Shown here: piece after piece, positions 27,543-41,448 of the stretch | Layout of the letters: each line of letters starts with the position of its first letter | Numbering within the stretch: position 1 is the stretch's first letter | Assembly (NCBI RefSeq): GCF_011064845.1 | Contig: NZ_CP049015.1 | Location: 3,410,001 to 3,474,000 of the forward strand | Length of the DNA: 64,000 nucleotides | Reading direction: 5' to 3' | Source: Citrobacter freundii ATCC 8090 = MTCC 1658 = NBRC 12681 | GTDB lineage: Bacteria; Pseudomonadota; Gammaproteobacteria; Enterobacterales; Enterobacteriaceae | Notes under the pieces: model-generated | Told to the model about the DNA's origin: nothing | Databases searched by the model: none | What the model saw: only the letters and a program-made list of their open reading frames with translations | Program-made: the position numbers and the translations under genes

Positions 27543-27559
27543 AGTTACAATCCTTTTAA

Positions 27560-28807
27560 TCAGAGGCTTTCAATCAGCAACTTGCCTTTGCGATACATCA
27601 GATGGCGAAGGAACACCACCATCAGCGCCGTAATCACCGCGCCTAACAGGATCCCCGCCATATAGACGCCGAGGTTAGTCACCAGCGGCCACGCCCAGAT
27701 AGCGGATTCCGGGAACCACTGCACGGCCCCCAGCCAGACGGCAGCCGTCGACCCGACAATGGCGCCAACCATATAAGAAGGAATTGCGGTGATGGGACTT
27801 TCCAGTGCAAACGGGATCGCCCCTTCGCTGATGCCCATAAATGCGAGGAACATTGCCGTTTTCCCCTGCGGGTAAAGCTGTGCGCTGAACAGGCGTTTGC
27901 CGGTTAAGCGACGGTCAATAAGCGTGGCCAGTCCGAGGCCAATCGGCGGAATGACAATCGCAATAGAGCGCGCGGTGACCGGCAGAACGTGATCGGTAGT
28001 AAAGCTGAAGGCGACAAAACCTGCGGCTTTATTAATCGGGCCGCCGAGGTCAATCGCCGTTGCCGCGGAAATTCCCATCGCGTACATCAGCGTGCCTTTC
28101 TCGCCAGCCGCCGTCAGCAAAGTACGGATCCCGCCGTTAATCCAGCCGCCAAACGGCGTTATCACGTAATACATCGCCAGCATGACGAAAATGGCGGAGA
28201 GAATGGGCAGTAAAAAGGTGGTTTTGAATGCCAGCAGGAAATCAGGCAGCTGGATTTTTTGGTTCATCCACTTCACCAGATACCCGGCGACAATCGAGAT
28301 AATCAGCGCACCAATAAAGGTTGACGGAACCGGAGCACTGGTTACCCATTGCAGCGTTGATGGGTCAAAATTCAGTATCTGTGTCGGCTGAGTAGACATC
28401 AGCCCGCCAATGAACCCCGCCGGAAACGCCAGCTTGCCGCCGATGGAGTTGGCGACAAACGCGGCAAACATCGGAATAGCAAAACCAAACAGCACGCCGC
28501 CAAAAGATTGCGACAGCCAGGCAAACTTCAGTAATGAGAGATTAAAACCGGTAAATTTTCCGCTGTTCAGCGCATCCATGATGCCAGTGTCAGCAGGAAT
28601 ATCGAGCCAGCTATAGGCGATCAGTTGCGAGAAGGCGAGAATCACCCCGCCCATAATTAACGTCGGCACCATGCGTGAAATACCCGACATCACATGTTGC
28701 GGAAGTTCGCCCCAGAAGCTATTGCGGGAGGCCGGTGGATTTTTTATTGCCGCTGCCGCACCAGATGCGCCAGGCACAACGGTTGCACTGCGTTTTTTAA
28801 TGGCCAT
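27560..28807 (-). CDS. fryC: Fructose-like PTS EIIC FryC
   Basis: The membrane channel of the Fry PTS. It has 415 residues with about nine membrane helices and fits the fructose-family EIIC (segments [62 protein letters not shown]). The true sugar is unknown. A 40-residue N-terminal tail rich in alanine and proline precedes the first helix. It is downstream of fryB (20-base gap) and upstream of ypdF. Confidence 0.93.
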   Translation of the reverse strand: MAIKKRSATVVPGASGAAAAIKNPPASRNSFWGELPQHVMSGISRMVPTLIMGGVILAFSQLIAYSWLDIPADTGIMDALNSGKFTGFNLSLLKFAWLSQSFGGVLFGFAIPMFAAFVANSIGGKLAFPAGFIGGLMSTQPTQILNFDPSTLQWVTSAPVPSTFIGALIISIVAGYLVKWMNQKIQLPDFLLAFKTTFLLPILSAIFVMLAMYYVITPFGGWINGGIRTLLTAAGEKGTLMYAMGISAATAIDLGGPINKAAGFVAFSFTTDHVLPVTARSIAIVIPPIGLGLATLIDRRLTGKRLFSAQLYPQGKTAMFLAFMGISEGAIPFALESPITAIPSYMVGAIVGSTAAVWLGAVQWFPESAIWAWPLVTNLGVYMAGILLGAVITALMVVFLRHLMYRKGKLLIESL

Positions 28808-28827
28808 ATGTAATTCCCTGTCGATGA

Positions 28828-29154
28828 TTATTGTTGTTCAGCGGCAACCATCTCTTCGATCTCTTTAATGATGCCGGCAGCATTTTTTATCGCGTCCTGT
28901 AGCGTAATTTCGTAGACATCACGCGACTCAAAACGCTCGTTATCTTCTGGAGTTACGGCAACTGAATGGATGATTAACGTCGCCTCAGCAATATCCTGCG
29001 CCGTCAGGCGATTTTGTATTCCGTCGGCACCCTGGGTTTCGATTTTCACTTCATAACCGGCTTCAACCGCGGCTTCTTCCAGCGCCTGAGCCGCCATAAA
29101 GGTGTGGGCCAGCCCCATTGGGCACGCGCAGACGGCAATTAATTTTTTACTCAT
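28828..29154 (-). CDS. fryB: Fructose-like PTS EIIB FryB
   Basis: The 108-residue phosphocarrier that receives phosphate from FryA and gives it to the sugar entering through FryC. The active-site loop is CACPMGLAHTFMAA with the phospho-cysteine at residue 11. GAGG lies about 8 bases ahead of the ATG at 29154; an upstream in-frame reading to 29223 lacks a ribosome site and family similarity. First gene of the operon; the 191-base gap to glk contains the glk terminator. Confidence 0.93.
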   Translation of the reverse strand: MSKKLIAVCACPMGLAHTFMAAQALEEAAVEAGYEVKIETQGADGIQNRLTAQDIAEATLIIHSVAVTPEDNERFESRDVYEITLQDAIKNAAGIIKEIEEMVAAEQQ

Positions 29155-29297
29155 AATCATTTCCTCGTAATAGTTAACGAGTGAAATTATGGTCCGAGGA
29201 AAGTAACAACCGTTATCAGACAAATAATGCTTTTACTGGACAAATAATCCAGCAATCAGGAAGTGTGACGAAGGTCGGAAAGGTGGGCGGCAGGCAT

Positions 29298-29325
29298 AAA
29301 AAAACCGCGTGATTTACGCGGTTTT
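29298..29325 (-). terminator. glk terminator
   Basis: AAAACCGCGT (29301-29310) pairs with ACGCGGTTTT (29316-29325) around GATTT. The A-run on the left becomes the exit T-run on the minus strand, directly after the glk stop. It separates glk from the fry operon. Confidence 0.9.
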
Positions 29326-29345
29326 GCAGATTTCTGATTGAAGAA

Positions 29346-30311
29346 TTAAAGAATATGGCCCAGCGTCTGACGCAAATGCGCACCTGCGCCAAGTAGTCCA
29401 GGATTATCGTGCACAATCAGGTACACCGGAATATCCTGCACGTAGGCTTTAAAACGGCCTTTATCTTCAAAACCACCGCGGAAGCCTGAAGCCTTAAAGA
29501 AGTCGAGGAAGCGCGGCACGATACCACCAGCGATGTACACACCGCCAAACGTGCCCAGCGTTAACGCCAGATCGCCACCAAAACGCCCCATAATGACGCA
29601 GAACAGCGACAGCGCGCGGCGGCAGTCGATACAGGAATCTTCCAGCGCGCGGGCAGTGATATCCTTCGGCTGCAGATTTTCCGGCAACCGCCCGTCTGAT
29701 TTGACGATGGCGCGATACAGATTCACCAGCCCCGGACCGGACAGCACGCGTTCTGCGGAAACATGGCCAATTTCGGCGCGCAGGACTTCAAGGATAATTC
29801 CTTCTTCTTCGCTGTTAGGCGCAAAATCTACATGACCGCCTTCACCGGGCAGGCTCACCCAGCGTTTGTCCACGTGCACCAGATGCGCCACGCCGAGCCC
29901 GGTTCCTGCGCCATAGACGGCTATCGGTTTACCTTCAACAGGTTCCGCGCCACCAAACTGGATCAAATGCTCTTTTTTCAGCATCGGGATCGCCATCGAC
30001 ACGGCGGTGAAATCATTGATGATTTCCAGATGGCTAAAGCCCAGATTTTTTTTCATCTCAGCAATAGAGAATGCCCAGGTATGGTTGGTCATTGCCACCC
30101 AGTCGCCAGTAATCGGACAGGCAATGGCAATGCAGCCATCTTCGACGCTGACGCTATGCTCATCCAGGTACACGCGCACCACGGCTTCCAGACTAGGGTA
30201 ATCCAGCCCGGAATAGGTTTTTGCCTGCGAAATCTCGCCGCTGGCAATATCGCACAGAGCAAGACGCGCGTTGGTGCCGCCAACATCCCCTACTAAAGCA
30301 TATTTTGTCAT
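29346..30311 (-). CDS. glk: Glucokinase Glk
   Basis: Glk phosphorylates free internal glucose with ATP and supplies glucose-6-phosphate when glucose does not arrive through the PTS. The 321-residue cytoplasmic enzyme starts [19 protein letters not shown], the ATP-binding phosphate-1 motif, and has the glucose-binding [11 protein letters not shown] (catalytic aspartate) and [12 protein letters not shown]. It matches E. coli Glk in length. Single gene with its own terminator. Confidence 0.97.
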   Translation of the reverse strand: MTKYALVGDVGGTNARLALCDIASGEISQAKTYSGLDYPSLEAVVRVYLDEHSVSVEDGCIAIACPITGDWVAMTNHTWAFSIAEMKKNLGFSHLEIINDFTAVSMAIPMLKKEHLIQFGGAEPVEGKPIAVYGAGTGLGVAHLVHVDKRWVSLPGEGGHVDFAPNSEEEGIILEVLRAEIGHVSAERVLSGPGLVNLYRAIVKSDGRLPENLQPKDITARALEDSCIDCRRALSLFCVIMGRFGGDLALTLGTFGGVYIAGGIVPRFLDFFKASGFRGGFEDKGRFKAYVQDIPVYLIVHDNPGLLGAGAHLRQTLGHIL

Positions 30312-30515
30312 TCTTCCACTGCTCCGCTAAAGTCAGATTAAATCTTTGCCACACTGTAAATTCATGGGGACATAACAACAACGGTCTGAAGGCTGATGCC
30401 CGTGGAAAATCGATCCAGATCACACAATTACTTTATCGTTTCAGCATCATTTGCAGCGATGCCGTCAGGCATGCTGTGCAAACTATTTCTATGACTCTGT
30501 TTTAAGGAATACAAA

Positions 30516-31751
30516 ATGCTCCATCCGCGAGCCAGAACGATGCTCTTGCTATCAACCCCAGCGCTAATCATTGGCATAGCGTCCAGCCTGGTGTTGATCG
30601 TTGTGATGAAAGTGGCTTCCGTTTTACAGCAGTTTTTGTGGGAACGTCTGCCTGTTAGCATCGGTATAGCCCAGGACTCTCCGGTCTGGATTATCGGTAT
30701 GCTGACGCTCACGGGGATCATGGTCGGGTTAGTTATCCGTTACAGCCATGGTCACGCAGGTCCGGATCCGGCCTGTGAACCGTTAATTGGTATGCCGGTG
30801 CCAACTTCAGCACTACCGGGCCTGCTGGCAGCGCTAATCCTTGGCCTCGCGGGTGGCGTCAGTCTGGGTCCGGAACACCCCATCATGACCGTAAATATCG
30901 CTCTGGCAGTGGCACTTGGTAGCCGCATGTTTCCCCGCATTGCGAAACTGGACTGGACCATTCTCGCCTCTGCCGGCACCATCGGCGCGCTATTTGGCAC
31001 CCCCGTTGCCGCTGCGCTGATATTTTCGCAAACGCTGAATAGCTCAAACGATGTGCCCTTGTGGGATCGCCTGTTCGCGCCGTTAATGGCCGCGGCCGCG
31101 GGTTCGCTAACCACCAGCCTGTTTTTTCACCCCCATTTTTCACTGCCCATCGCGCACTACACGCAGATGCACTTGATCGATATCCTCAGCGGCGCGGTTG
31201 TTGCCGCAATCGCTATTGCTGCCGGAATGGTAGCCGTCTGGTGTCTGCCACGTTTGCACCATTTAATGCATCGATTAAAACACCCGGTACTGATCCTCGG
31301 GGCAGGCGGTTTTATCCTTGGAATTTTGGGTGTTATCGGCGGGCCGCTTACCTTGTTTAAGGGACTGGACGAAATGCAGCAGATGGCGTTTAGCCAAACG
31401 CTGGGGACATCGGATTATTTCATGCTCGCCGTAATTAAGCTGGCGGCGTTAGTAGTTGCGGCAGCGAGTGGTTTTCGCGGAGGGCGAATATTCCCGGCGG
31501 TATTCGTTGGTGTCGCCTTGGGTCTGATGCTGCACGCCCATGTTGAAGCGGTGCCGGCTGCCATCACGGTTTCTTGCTGTATCCTCGGGCTGGTGCTGGT
31601 CGTCACCCGCGACGCCTGGCTGAGCCTGTTTATGGCAGCAGTAGTGGTACCAGATTCCACCCTGCTGCCGCTGCTGTGCATCGTCATGCTGCCCGCCTGG
31701 CTGCTGCTGGCAGGCAAGCCGTTGATGGTCGCTGAGCGCCCTGATAAATAA
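30516..31751 (+). CDS. yfeO: ClC-family ion channel-like protein YfeO
   Basis: A 411-residue inner-membrane protein of the voltage-gated chloride channel fold (E. coli YfeO has 418). About ten helices are visible. The ClC filter motifs are altered: GPEHP in place of GxEGP at about residue 115, and [11 protein letters not shown] where GxFxP is expected near residue 325. The transported ion and role are unknown. It ends exactly where the convergent ipdC ends, with no gap. Confidence 0.9.
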   Translation: MLHPRARTMLLLSTPALIIGIASSLVLIVVMKVASVLQQFLWERLPVSIGIAQDSPVWIIGMLTLTGIMVGLVIRYSHGHAGPDPACEPLIGMPVPTSALPGLLAALILGLAGGVSLGPEHPIMTVNIALAVALGSRMFPRIAKLDWTILASAGTIGALFGTPVAAALIFSQTLNSSNDVPLWDRLFAPLMAAAAGSLTTSLFFHPHFSLPIAHYTQMHLIDILSGAVVAAIAIAAGMVAVWCLPRLHHLMHRLKHPVLILGAGGFILGILGVIGGPLTLFKGLDEMQQMAFSQTLGTSDYFMLAVIKLAALVVAAASGFRGGRIFPAVFVGVALGLMLHAHVEAVPAAITVSCCILGLVLVVTRDAWLSLFMAAVVVPDSTLLPLLCIVMLPAWLLLAGKPLMVAERPDK

Positions 31752-34575
<2,824 letters not shown>

Positions 34576-34642
34576 TTGAAATAAAGACACATTTATTAAC
34601 AAAAAGTGCTCTCACTTGCGATTTAAGAGTTAAGGCGATGAA

Positions 34643-34662
34643 ACGGGGCTTTACTGCCCCGT
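34643..34662 (+). terminator. Hairpin after the aldo/keto reductase
   Basis: ACGGGGC (34643-34649) pairs with GCCCCGT (34656-34662) around TTTACT. A weak AT tract follows rather than a clean T-run, so termination may be partial. Confidence 0.55.
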
Positions 34663-34712
34663 AATATTGTATTAACAGGCCGGCTACGGCTCGATCGTGA
34701 AGGAGAGAAAAC

Positions 34713-35045
34713 ATGTTCAGGTCACTGATTCTGGCGGCAGTCTTATTGGCTTTTACACCGCTGGCCGCGAACGCCGGCGAAATCACCCTGCTGCCATCAA
34801 TAAAATTGCAAATTGGCGATCGCGATAACTACGGTAACTACTGGGATGGCGGCCGCTGGCGCGACCGGGATTACTGGCACCATAACTATGAGTGGCGCAA
34901 AAATCGCTGGTGGCGTCATGACAATGGCTATCATCGCGGTTGGGATAAACGCAAAGCTTATGAGCGCGGCTACCGTGAAGGCTGGAATGACCGTGACGAC
35001 CACCGCGGTCGCGGAAAGGGCCGAGGTCATGGCCACCATCATTAA
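34713..35045 (+). CDS. ypeC: YpeC, exported DUF2502 protein
   Basis: A 110-residue protein with a clear signal peptide (cleavage near LAANA/GEI, about residue 21), then a strongly basic, tryptophan-, histidine- and glycine-rich mature part ([26 protein letters not shown]). The DUF2502 family is periplasmic and uncharacterised. The histidine-rich end could bind metal, and the neighbour is the manganese transporter mntH, but this is suggestive only. AGGAGA lies 6 bases before the ATG. It converges on mntH through a shared terminator. Confidence 0.85.
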   Translation: MFRSLILAAVLLAFTPLAANAGEITLLPSIKLQIGDRDNYGNYWDGGRWRDRDYWHHNYEWRKNRWWRHDNGYHRGWDKRKAYERGYREGWNDRDDHRGRGKGRGHGHHH

Positions 35046-35051
35046 TGTAAC

Positions 35052-35077
35052 AAAAGGGCCCGCAGGCCCTTTTGTTT

Positions 35078-35080
<3 letters not shown>
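35052..35080 (+). terminator. Bidirectional terminator between ypeC and mntH
   Basis: AAAAGGGCC (35052-35060) pairs with GGCCCTTTT (35065-35073) around CGCA, with T-rich exit on both strands. It ends ypeC and the convergent mntH, whose stop lies within its edge. Confidence 0.85.
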
Positions 35081-36325
<1,245 letters not shown>

Positions 36326-36330
36326 TCAGA

Positions 36331-36350
36331 AACATAGCCTTTGCTATGTT
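36331..36350 (-). promoter_or_regulatory. MntR operator of mntH
   Basis: AACATAGC-N4-GCTATGTT, a perfect 8+8 dyad that matches the known enterobacterial MntR box. It begins 15 bases upstream of the mntH start codon, so it lies over or just past the promoter. Confidence 0.93.
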
Positions 36351-36364
36351 TCAAGCTACGCCTA

Positions 36365-36382
36365 TTGAGAATGATTATCAAC
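36365..36382 (-). promoter_or_regulatory. Fur-like box upstream of mntH
   Basis: TTGAGAATGATTATCAAC resembles a Fur site (GATAAT-type repeats, imperfect on the left). E. coli mntH is under Fur as well as MntR. The rest of 36383-36659 is AT-rich spacer before nupC, with no gene. Confidence 0.7.
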
Positions 36383-36659
36383 TTCATTTTGATGGGTGAA
36401 GTTGATTTCTCTGATAGTGTTTGTCTATGGATCGATAAGGATTCTGGGAAAAACGGTAAGATGTTTAATTATTGTTATAGATTAGCACAATGACATAACT
36501 TTTCACTTCGATACAAAGCATAACGGAAGTGTATCACCGATCACTAATTTTGAATCTCGTCACAGGTCCTTATTATAGTGTGTGTTTGATCTCGTTTTCT
36601 TTATGGTTGTTACATAGAATGTGCACGAAAACTAAACCTGCCTCATATTTGGAGCAAAT

Positions 36660-37862
36660 ATGGACCGCGTCCTTCATTTTGTATTGGCATTGGCCGTTGT
36701 TGCGATCCTTGCGCTGCTGGTAAGCAGTGACCGTAAAAAGATTCGCATTCGTTATGTTATTCAACTGCTTGTTATTGAAGTGTTACTGGCGTGGTTCTTC
36801 CTGAACTCCAACGTCGGCCTGGGCTTCGTAAAAGGCTTCTCCGAAATGTTCGAAAAACTGCTCGGTTTTGCCAACGAGGGGACGAACTTCGTCTTCGGCA
36901 GCATGAATGATCAAGGCCTGGCATTTTTCTTCCTGAAAGTGCTGTGCCCTATCGTCTTTATCTCCGCCCTGATCGGTATCCTTCAGCATATCCGTGTGCT
37001 GCCGGTTATTATCCGCGCAATTGGTTACCTGCTTTCCAAAGTGAACGGTATGGGCAAGCTGGAATCCTTCAACGCCGTCAGCTCTCTGATCCTGGGTCAG
37101 TCCGAGAACTTTATCGCCTATAAAGATATTCTCGGCAAAATGTCTCGCAACCGTATGTACACCATGGCTGCAACGGCGATGTCTACCGTTTCCATGTCTA
37201 TCGTCGGCGCGTACATGACCATGCTGGAGCCGAAGTACGTTGTTGCGGCGCTGGTACTGAACATGTTCAGCACCTTTATCGTGCTGTCGCTGATCAACCC
37301 TTACCGCGTTGATGCCAGCGAAGAAAATATCCAGATGTCTAACCTGCATGAAGGTCAGAGCTTCTTCGAAATGCTGGGTGAATACATCCTGGCAGGTTTC
37401 AAAGTGGCAATTATCGTTGCGGCGATGCTGATTGGTTTCATCGCGCTGATTGCTGCCCTGAACGCACTGTTTGCCACCGTGACCGGCTGGTTTGGCTACA
37501 GCATCTCCTTCCAGGGCATCCTGGGTTACATCTTCTATCCGGTTGCATGGGTAATGGGTGTTCCGTCCAGCGAAGCGCTGCAGGTGGGCAGTATCATGGC
37601 GACAAAACTTGTTTCCAACGAATTCGTTGCGATGATGGACCTGCAGAAAATCGCCTCTACGCTCTCTCCGCGCGCTGAAGGCATCATCTCTGTGTTCCTG
37701 GTCTCCTTCGCTAACTTCTCTTCTATCGGTATTATCGCCGGTGCGATTAAAGGCCTGAACGAAGAGCAAGGTAACGTAGTTTCCCGCTTTGGTCTGAAGC
37801 TGGTGTATGGCTCTACGCTGGTGAGCGTACTGTCTGCATCTATCGCAGCACTAGTGCTGTAA
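36660..37862 (+). CDS. nupC: Nucleoside:proton symporter NupC
   Basis: A 400-residue concentrative nucleoside transporter that imports pyrimidine nucleosides and adenosine with protons. The family motifs are visible: [22 protein letters not shown] (substrate pocket) and [26 protein letters not shown]. About ten helices. GGAG lies 6 bases before the ATG. In E. coli it is controlled by CRP and CytR; I see TGTGT-rich sequence near 36579-36596 but no confident site. It is followed by a strong terminator. Confidence 0.97.
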   Translation: MDRVLHFVLALAVVAILALLVSSDRKKIRIRYVIQLLVIEVLLAWFFLNSNVGLGFVKGFSEMFEKLLGFANEGTNFVFGSMNDQGLAFFFLKVLCPIVFISALIGILQHIRVLPVIIRAIGYLLSKVNGMGKLESFNAVSSLILGQSENFIAYKDILGKMSRNRMYTMAATAMSTVSMSIVGAYMTMLEPKYVVAALVLNMFSTFIVLSLINPYRVDASEENIQMSNLHEGQSFFEMLGEYILAGFKVAIIVAAMLIGFIALIAALNALFATVTGWFGYSISFQGILGYIFYPVAWVMGVPSSEALQVGSIMATKLVSNEFVAMMDLQKIASTLSPRAEGIISVFLVSFANFSSIGIIAGAIKGLNEEQGNVVSRFGLKLVYGSTLVSVLSASIAALVL

Positions 37863-37889
37863 GCGTAAGACAACGTCGTAGTGATAAGG

Positions 37890-37915
37890 CCGGGGAATTT
37901 CCCCGGCTTTTTTTA
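37890..37915 (+). terminator. nupC terminator
   Basis: GCCGGGGA...TCCCCGGC hairpin (37890-37908) followed by seven Ts. Confidence 0.93.
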
Positions 37916-37971
37916 TGCCTGCTATTCAGCAGAGCAGAGAGATACCGGTAAGAATCGACAGGATGCAGAAA

Positions 37972-38003
37972 CAAAAAACCCCCGCTTTTCAGCGAGGGTT
38001 TAA
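37972..38003 (-). terminator. Terminator of the tRNA-Ala pair
   Basis: Read on the minus strand, AAACCCTCGCT pairs (one bulge) with AGCGGGGGTTT, then a T-run follows. It lies directly after the second tRNA-Ala. Confidence 0.8.
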
Positions 38004-38007
38004 ATTT

Positions 38008-38083
<76 letters not shown>

Positions 38084-38125
38084 ACGATGCTTTTACGTAT
38101 ATACCAAATTCGTTGGGATAAAATT

Positions 38126-38201
<76 letters not shown>

Positions 38202-38422
38202 ATTACGTAAAGCTTGTCGAGTTGACGGGCGGCATCATATGAATTCCCTTCGCGTGTGTCAACGGCAAAATTAACTCATAGAATTCAATCGCTGAAAAAG
38301 CAGTCAAATGAAGAACATTGCGTAACAACTCGCATTCAGTAGTTAAACGCGTCACGGTTTCTACTAAAATGGTGCTATAAAATGAGCCACTAATTAACCC
38401 CACGACTATTCAGGGAATCGTT

Positions 38423-38785
38423 ATGTTCAAGGAACGGATGACGCCAGAAGAACTTGCTAATCTGACCGGATACAGCCGACAGACCATCAATAAATGGGTG
38501 CGCAAGGAGGGTTGGGCTACATCACCAAAACCAGGCGTACAGGGCGGTAAAGCGCGTCTGGTTCACGTCACCGAACAAGTTCGTGAATACATTCGCAGCG
38601 CTGAGCGTTCAGCCGAAGGTTTATCAGATAATTTATCGTTATCAGGCGATACCTCTATCGAAGCTCTACTGATTAGGCTCGCCAAAGAGATGACTCCGTC
38701 AGAACAGAAAATGTTTACGTCACTGATCCTGCGTGAAGGCATTACGGGTTTATTACAACGCTTAGGGATCCGCGACAACAAATAA
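38423..38785 (+). CDS. yfeC: YfeC, putative DNA-binding protein
   Basis: A 120-residue protein with an N-terminal helix-turn-helix (ELANLTGYSRQTINKWVRKEGW) and a C-terminal region TLAKEMTP-like RLAKEMTPSEQKMFTSLILREG shared with its neighbour YfeD. DUF1323 family; predicted regulators of unknown target. AGGGAA precedes the ATG at 38423, and a second ATG at 38438 also has AAGGA close by, so the start is not fully certain. yfeD begins one base after its stop. Confidence 0.88.
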   Translation: MFKERMTPEELANLTGYSRQTINKWVRKEGWATSPKPGVQGGKARLVHVTEQVREYIRSAERSAEGLSDNLSLSGDTSIEALLIRLAKEMTPSEQKMFTSLILREGITGLLQRLGIRDNK

Positions 38786-38786
38786 T

Positions 38787-39179
38787 ATGAAAAAATTACG
38801 CAGCAAAATGACGACCGAAGAACTGGCGGACTGTCTCGGGGTTGCCAAACAAACCGTCAATCGTTGGATCAGAGAACAAAACTGGACCACCGAAAAGTTT
38901 CCCGGCGTTAAAGGGGGTCGTGCAAGGCTGATTCATATCGACTCCAGCGTCCGCACGTTTCTGCTCAATATTCCGGCTTTTCGCAAAGTACCTGAAATTT
39001 ATCAGGCAGAGGAACCGTTGGCAGAATACAACCACGTGGTGCGTAGCCACGCCTGTCGCCAGATAATTAGCGCACTGGACAACATGTCCCCAACGGAACA
39101 AGAAAAGCTGGCAATGTATATTTCTCGCGAAGGTATTCGCACTTTCCTTACCCGTCTGGGTATTGATGAGTCTGAATAA
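38787..39179 (+). CDS. yfeD: YfeD, putative DNA-binding protein
   Basis: A 130-residue paralogue of YfeC with the same architecture: HTH (LADCLGVAKQTVNRWIREQNW), a GxxGGRARLIHID strand region, and a C-terminal helical stretch (MSPTEQEKLAMYISREGIRTFLTRLG). The pair is tandem and probably co-translated (stop and start one base apart), which suggests a heterodimer or an old duplication. The targets are unknown. It converges on gltX. Confidence 0.88.
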   Translation: MKKLRSKMTTEELADCLGVAKQTVNRWIREQNWTTEKFPGVKGGRARLIHIDSSVRTFLLNIPAFRKVPEIYQAEEPLAEYNHVVRSHACRQIISALDNMSPTEQEKLAMYISREGIRTFLTRLGIDESE

Positions 39180-39184
39180 CAGGC

Positions 39185-39215
39185 AAAAAAAACGGCAGGA
39201 TGCGCTCCTGCCGTT
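39185..39215. terminator. Bidirectional terminator between yfeD and gltX
   Basis: AACGGCAGGA (39191-39200) pairs over 10 bp with TCCTGCCGTT (39206-39215) around TGCGC. The A-run to the left gives gltX a strong minus-strand exit; the plus-strand exit is weaker. Confidence 0.88.
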
Positions 39216-39235
39216 GTTTCATCGCTCAACCGAGC

Positions 39236-40651
39236 TTACTGCTGGCTTTCACGCTCAGCAATAAACGCCAGCGCTTTATTAATACGCTCAATGCTGCGGG
39301 ATTTACCAATCGCATGCACTGTGACGTCTAACGCCGGAGACTGACCCGCACCGGTTACGGCTACGCGCAGCGGCATTCCAACTTTACCCATACCCACTTC
39401 CAGCTCATCAGCGGTCGCCTGAATCGCGTGGTGCACGTTTTCTGCCGTCCACTCGCTGATAGCAGCCAGTTTATCGCGAACCACTTCCAGCGGCTGACGT
39501 GCTACCGGACGCAGGTGTTTCTTCGCGGCGTCCGCGTCGAACTCAGCAAAATCTTCGTAGAAGTAACGGCAGCTCTGCGCCATCTCTTTCAGCGTTTTGC
39601 AGCGCTCACCCAGCAGTTTAACCAGCTCAGACAGCTGCGGGCCGACGCGAGTGTCGATATTTTCCTGCTCAATGTGCCATTGCAGATGCGTTGCCACATA
39701 TTCCGGTGCCAGCGCATTAATGTAGTGATGGTTCAGCCACTGCAGTTTTTCGGTGTTGAACGCACTGGCAGACTTACTCACCGCACCAAGGGAAAACAGT
39801 TTGATCATCTCTTCACGGGTGAAGATTTCCTGATCGCCGCTGGACCAGCCCAGACGCACCAGATAGTTCAGCAGCGCTTCCGGAAGGTAACCGTCGTCGC
39901 GATACTGCATAACGCTGACCGCACCGTGACGTTTAGAAAGTTTTTTACCATCGTCGCCGTTGATCATCGACACGTGTGCATAAACCGGCACCGGCGCATT
40001 CAGCGCTTTCAGGATGTTTATCTGACGCGGAGTGTTGTTGATATGGTCTTCACCACGAATAACGTGAGTGATTTCCATATCCCAGTCGTCGACCACCACA
40101 CAGAAGTTGTAGGTCGGGGAACCGTCGGTACGGCGGATGATCAGATCGTCCAGTTCCTGGTTGCTGAATTCGATCGGCCCACGGATCTGATCATCAAAAA
40201 TAACGGATCCATCCTGCGGGTTGGCAAAACGCACCACGCATGGTTCATCAGCAGCATGATGTTCATGACCGTGGCGGCAGCGACCGTCGTAACGAGGCTT
40301 CTCACCGTTTGCCATCTGCTCTTCACGCAGCGCGTCCAGACGCTCTTTGGAGCAGTAGCATTTATACGCGGTACCGGCTTCCAGCATCTCATCGATCACG
40401 GCGTTGTAGCGATCAAAACGTTTGGTCTGGAAGTACGGGCCTTCATCCCATTCCAGATTCAGCCAGTTCATGCCATCCATAATGGCTTCAATAGCTTCCG
40501 GAGTGGAGCGTTCGAGATCGGTGTCTTCAATACGCAGCACAAACTCACCGTCATGGTTACGTGCAAAAAGCCAGGAATATAGAGCAGTACGCGCACCACC
40601 GACGTGCAGGTAACCTGTCGGGCTTGGCGCGAAGCGAGTTTTGATTTTCAT
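39236..40651 (-). CDS. gltX: Glutamyl-tRNA synthetase GltX
   Basis: An essential class I synthetase that charges tRNA-Glu. In 471 residues: the HIGH-type motif in [12 protein letters not shown], a zinc site (CYCSKERL...YDGRCRH), the KMSKS-type motif KKLSKRHG, and the C-terminal all-helical anticodon-binding domain. It matches E. coli GltX in length. Single gene, divergent from the tRNA-Val/Lys operon as in E. coli. Confidence 0.98.
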   Translation of the reverse strand: MKIKTRFAPSPTGYLHVGGARTALYSWLFARNHDGEFVLRIEDTDLERSTPEAIEAIMDGMNWLNLEWDEGPYFQTKRFDRYNAVIDEMLEAGTAYKCYCSKERLDALREEQMANGEKPRYDGRCRHGHEHHAADEPCVVRFANPQDGSVIFDDQIRGPIEFSNQELDDLIIRRTDGSPTYNFCVVVDDWDMEITHVIRGEDHINNTPRQINILKALNAPVPVYAHVSMINGDDGKKLSKRHGAVSVMQYRDDGYLPEALLNYLVRLGWSSGDQEIFTREEMIKLFSLGAVSKSASAFNTEKLQWLNHHYINALAPEYVATHLQWHIEQENIDTRVGPQLSELVKLLGERCKTLKEMAQSCRYFYEDFAEFDADAAKKHLRPVARQPLEVVRDKLAAISEWTAENVHHAIQATADELEVGMGKVGMPLRVAVTGAGQSPALDVTVHAIGKSRSIERINKALAFIAERESQQ

Positions 40652-40864
40652 GAAATGGCCTTACGTTTATAAAGATGCCGACAACCGGCAAATCCTGGGA
40701 AGATTATCAGGCTAGTATTCTATCACTGTGGTCTGATTCCTCAATGTTGTTCAGGTTGGAACATCACGCTTTGCCATTTTCGTATACAAATCATGCTGCA
40801 TGGATTGATTTGCGATCGTTTTGTTTAAATTTACGACGAACGAACAAATTCTTTAGAAAATGCG

Positions 40865-40892
40865 TTGACTCATTTTCAACTCTCCCTATAAT
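40865..40892 (+). promoter_or_regulatory. Promoter of the tRNA-Val/Lys operon
   Basis: TTGACT (40865-40870), 16 bases, TATAAT (40887-40892), then the GC-rich discriminator GCGACTCC of growth-rate-controlled stable RNA promoters. The first tRNA begins at 40910. Confidence 0.88.
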
Positions 40893-40909
40893 GCGACTCC
40901 ACACAGCGG

Positions 40910-40985
40910 GGGTGATTAGCTCAGCTGGGAGAGCACCTCCCTTACAAGGAGGGGGTCGGCGGTTCGAACCCGTCATCACCCACCA
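40910..40985 (+). tRNA. valU: tRNA-Val (anticodon UAC), copy 1
   Basis: 76 bases with encoded CCA; anticodon UAC in the loop of CTCCC/GGAGG-type stem. It differs from copies 2 and 3 at one T-loop base (TTCGAAC rather than TTCGATC). First of a four-tRNA operon. Confidence 0.96.
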
Positions 40986-41031
40986 ACTACTTTATGTAGT
41001 CTCCGCCGTGTAGAGTAAGAAATTGAGAAGT

Positions 41032-41107
41032 GGGTGATTAGCTCAGCTGGGAGAGCACCTCCCTTACAAGGAGGGGGTCGGCGGTTCGATCCCGTCATCA
41101 CCCACCA
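41032..41107 (+). tRNA. valX: tRNA-Val (anticodon UAC), copy 2
   Basis: Identical to copy 3. It lies 46 bases after copy 1 in the same transcript. Confidence 0.96.
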
Positions 41108-41154
41108 CTTTCTCGCCAGCTGGATTTCTTACAATAAAATTGAAGTACCGAAGT

Positions 41155-41230
41155 GGGTGATTAGCTCAGCTGGGAGAGCACCTCCCTTACAAGGAGGGGG
41201 TCGGCGGTTCGATCCCGTCATCACCCACCA
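41155..41230 (+). tRNA. valY: tRNA-Val (anticodon UAC), copy 3
   Basis: Identical to copy 2; only four bases separate it from tRNA-Lys, so processing must cut between closely spaced tRNAs. Confidence 0.96.
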
Positions 41231-41234
41231 CTTC

Positions 41235-41310
41235 GGGTCGTTAGCTCAGTTGGTAGAGCAGTTGACTTTTAATCAATTGGTCGCAGGTTCGAATCCTGCA
41301 CGACCCACCA
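41235..41310 (+). tRNA. lysV: tRNA-Lys (anticodon UUU)
   Basis: 76 bases with encoded CCA; loop CTTTTAA gives anticodon UUU. Last member of the operon, as in E. coli valUXY-lysV. Confidence 0.96.
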
Positions 41311-41314
41311 ATGT

Positions 41315-41342
41315 AAAAAAGCGCCCTAAAGGCGCTTTTTTG
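41315..41342 (+). terminator. Terminator of the tRNA operon
   Basis: AAAAAAGCGCC-CTAAA-GGCGCTTTTTT hairpin with T-run directly after tRNA-Lys. Confidence 0.92.
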
Positions 41343-41363
41343 CTATCTGCGATTTATACAACT

Positions 41364-41443
41364 GCCTGATGCGCTACGCTTATCAGGCCTACCGACAATA
41401 CTCCCTTCGTAGGCCGGATAAGACGTTAGTCGCCATCCGGCAC
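41364..41443. repeat. REP/BIME element (two REP units)
   Basis: Two oppositely oriented REP sequences (GCCTGATGCGCTACGCTTAT... and GTAGGCCGGATAAG...) fill the space between the tRNA terminator and xapR. Confidence 0.9.
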
Positions 41444-41448
41444 AGATA

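Noticed and set aside
36579..36596. CRP site upstream of nupC
   Set aside because: TGTGT is present, but the second half does not match TCACA well enough to assert a site.
36783..37769. Open frame of 328 codons antisense to nupC
   Set aside because: It lies within nupC on the opposite strand; the product is an arginine/histidine/glutamine-rich shadow with no recognisable family.
39428..40582. Long open frame of 384 codons on the plus strand
   Set aside because: It is a shadow antisense to gltX, which is unambiguous; there is no ribosome site and the composition is histidine/phenylalanine/valine-rich as expected of a reversed frame.
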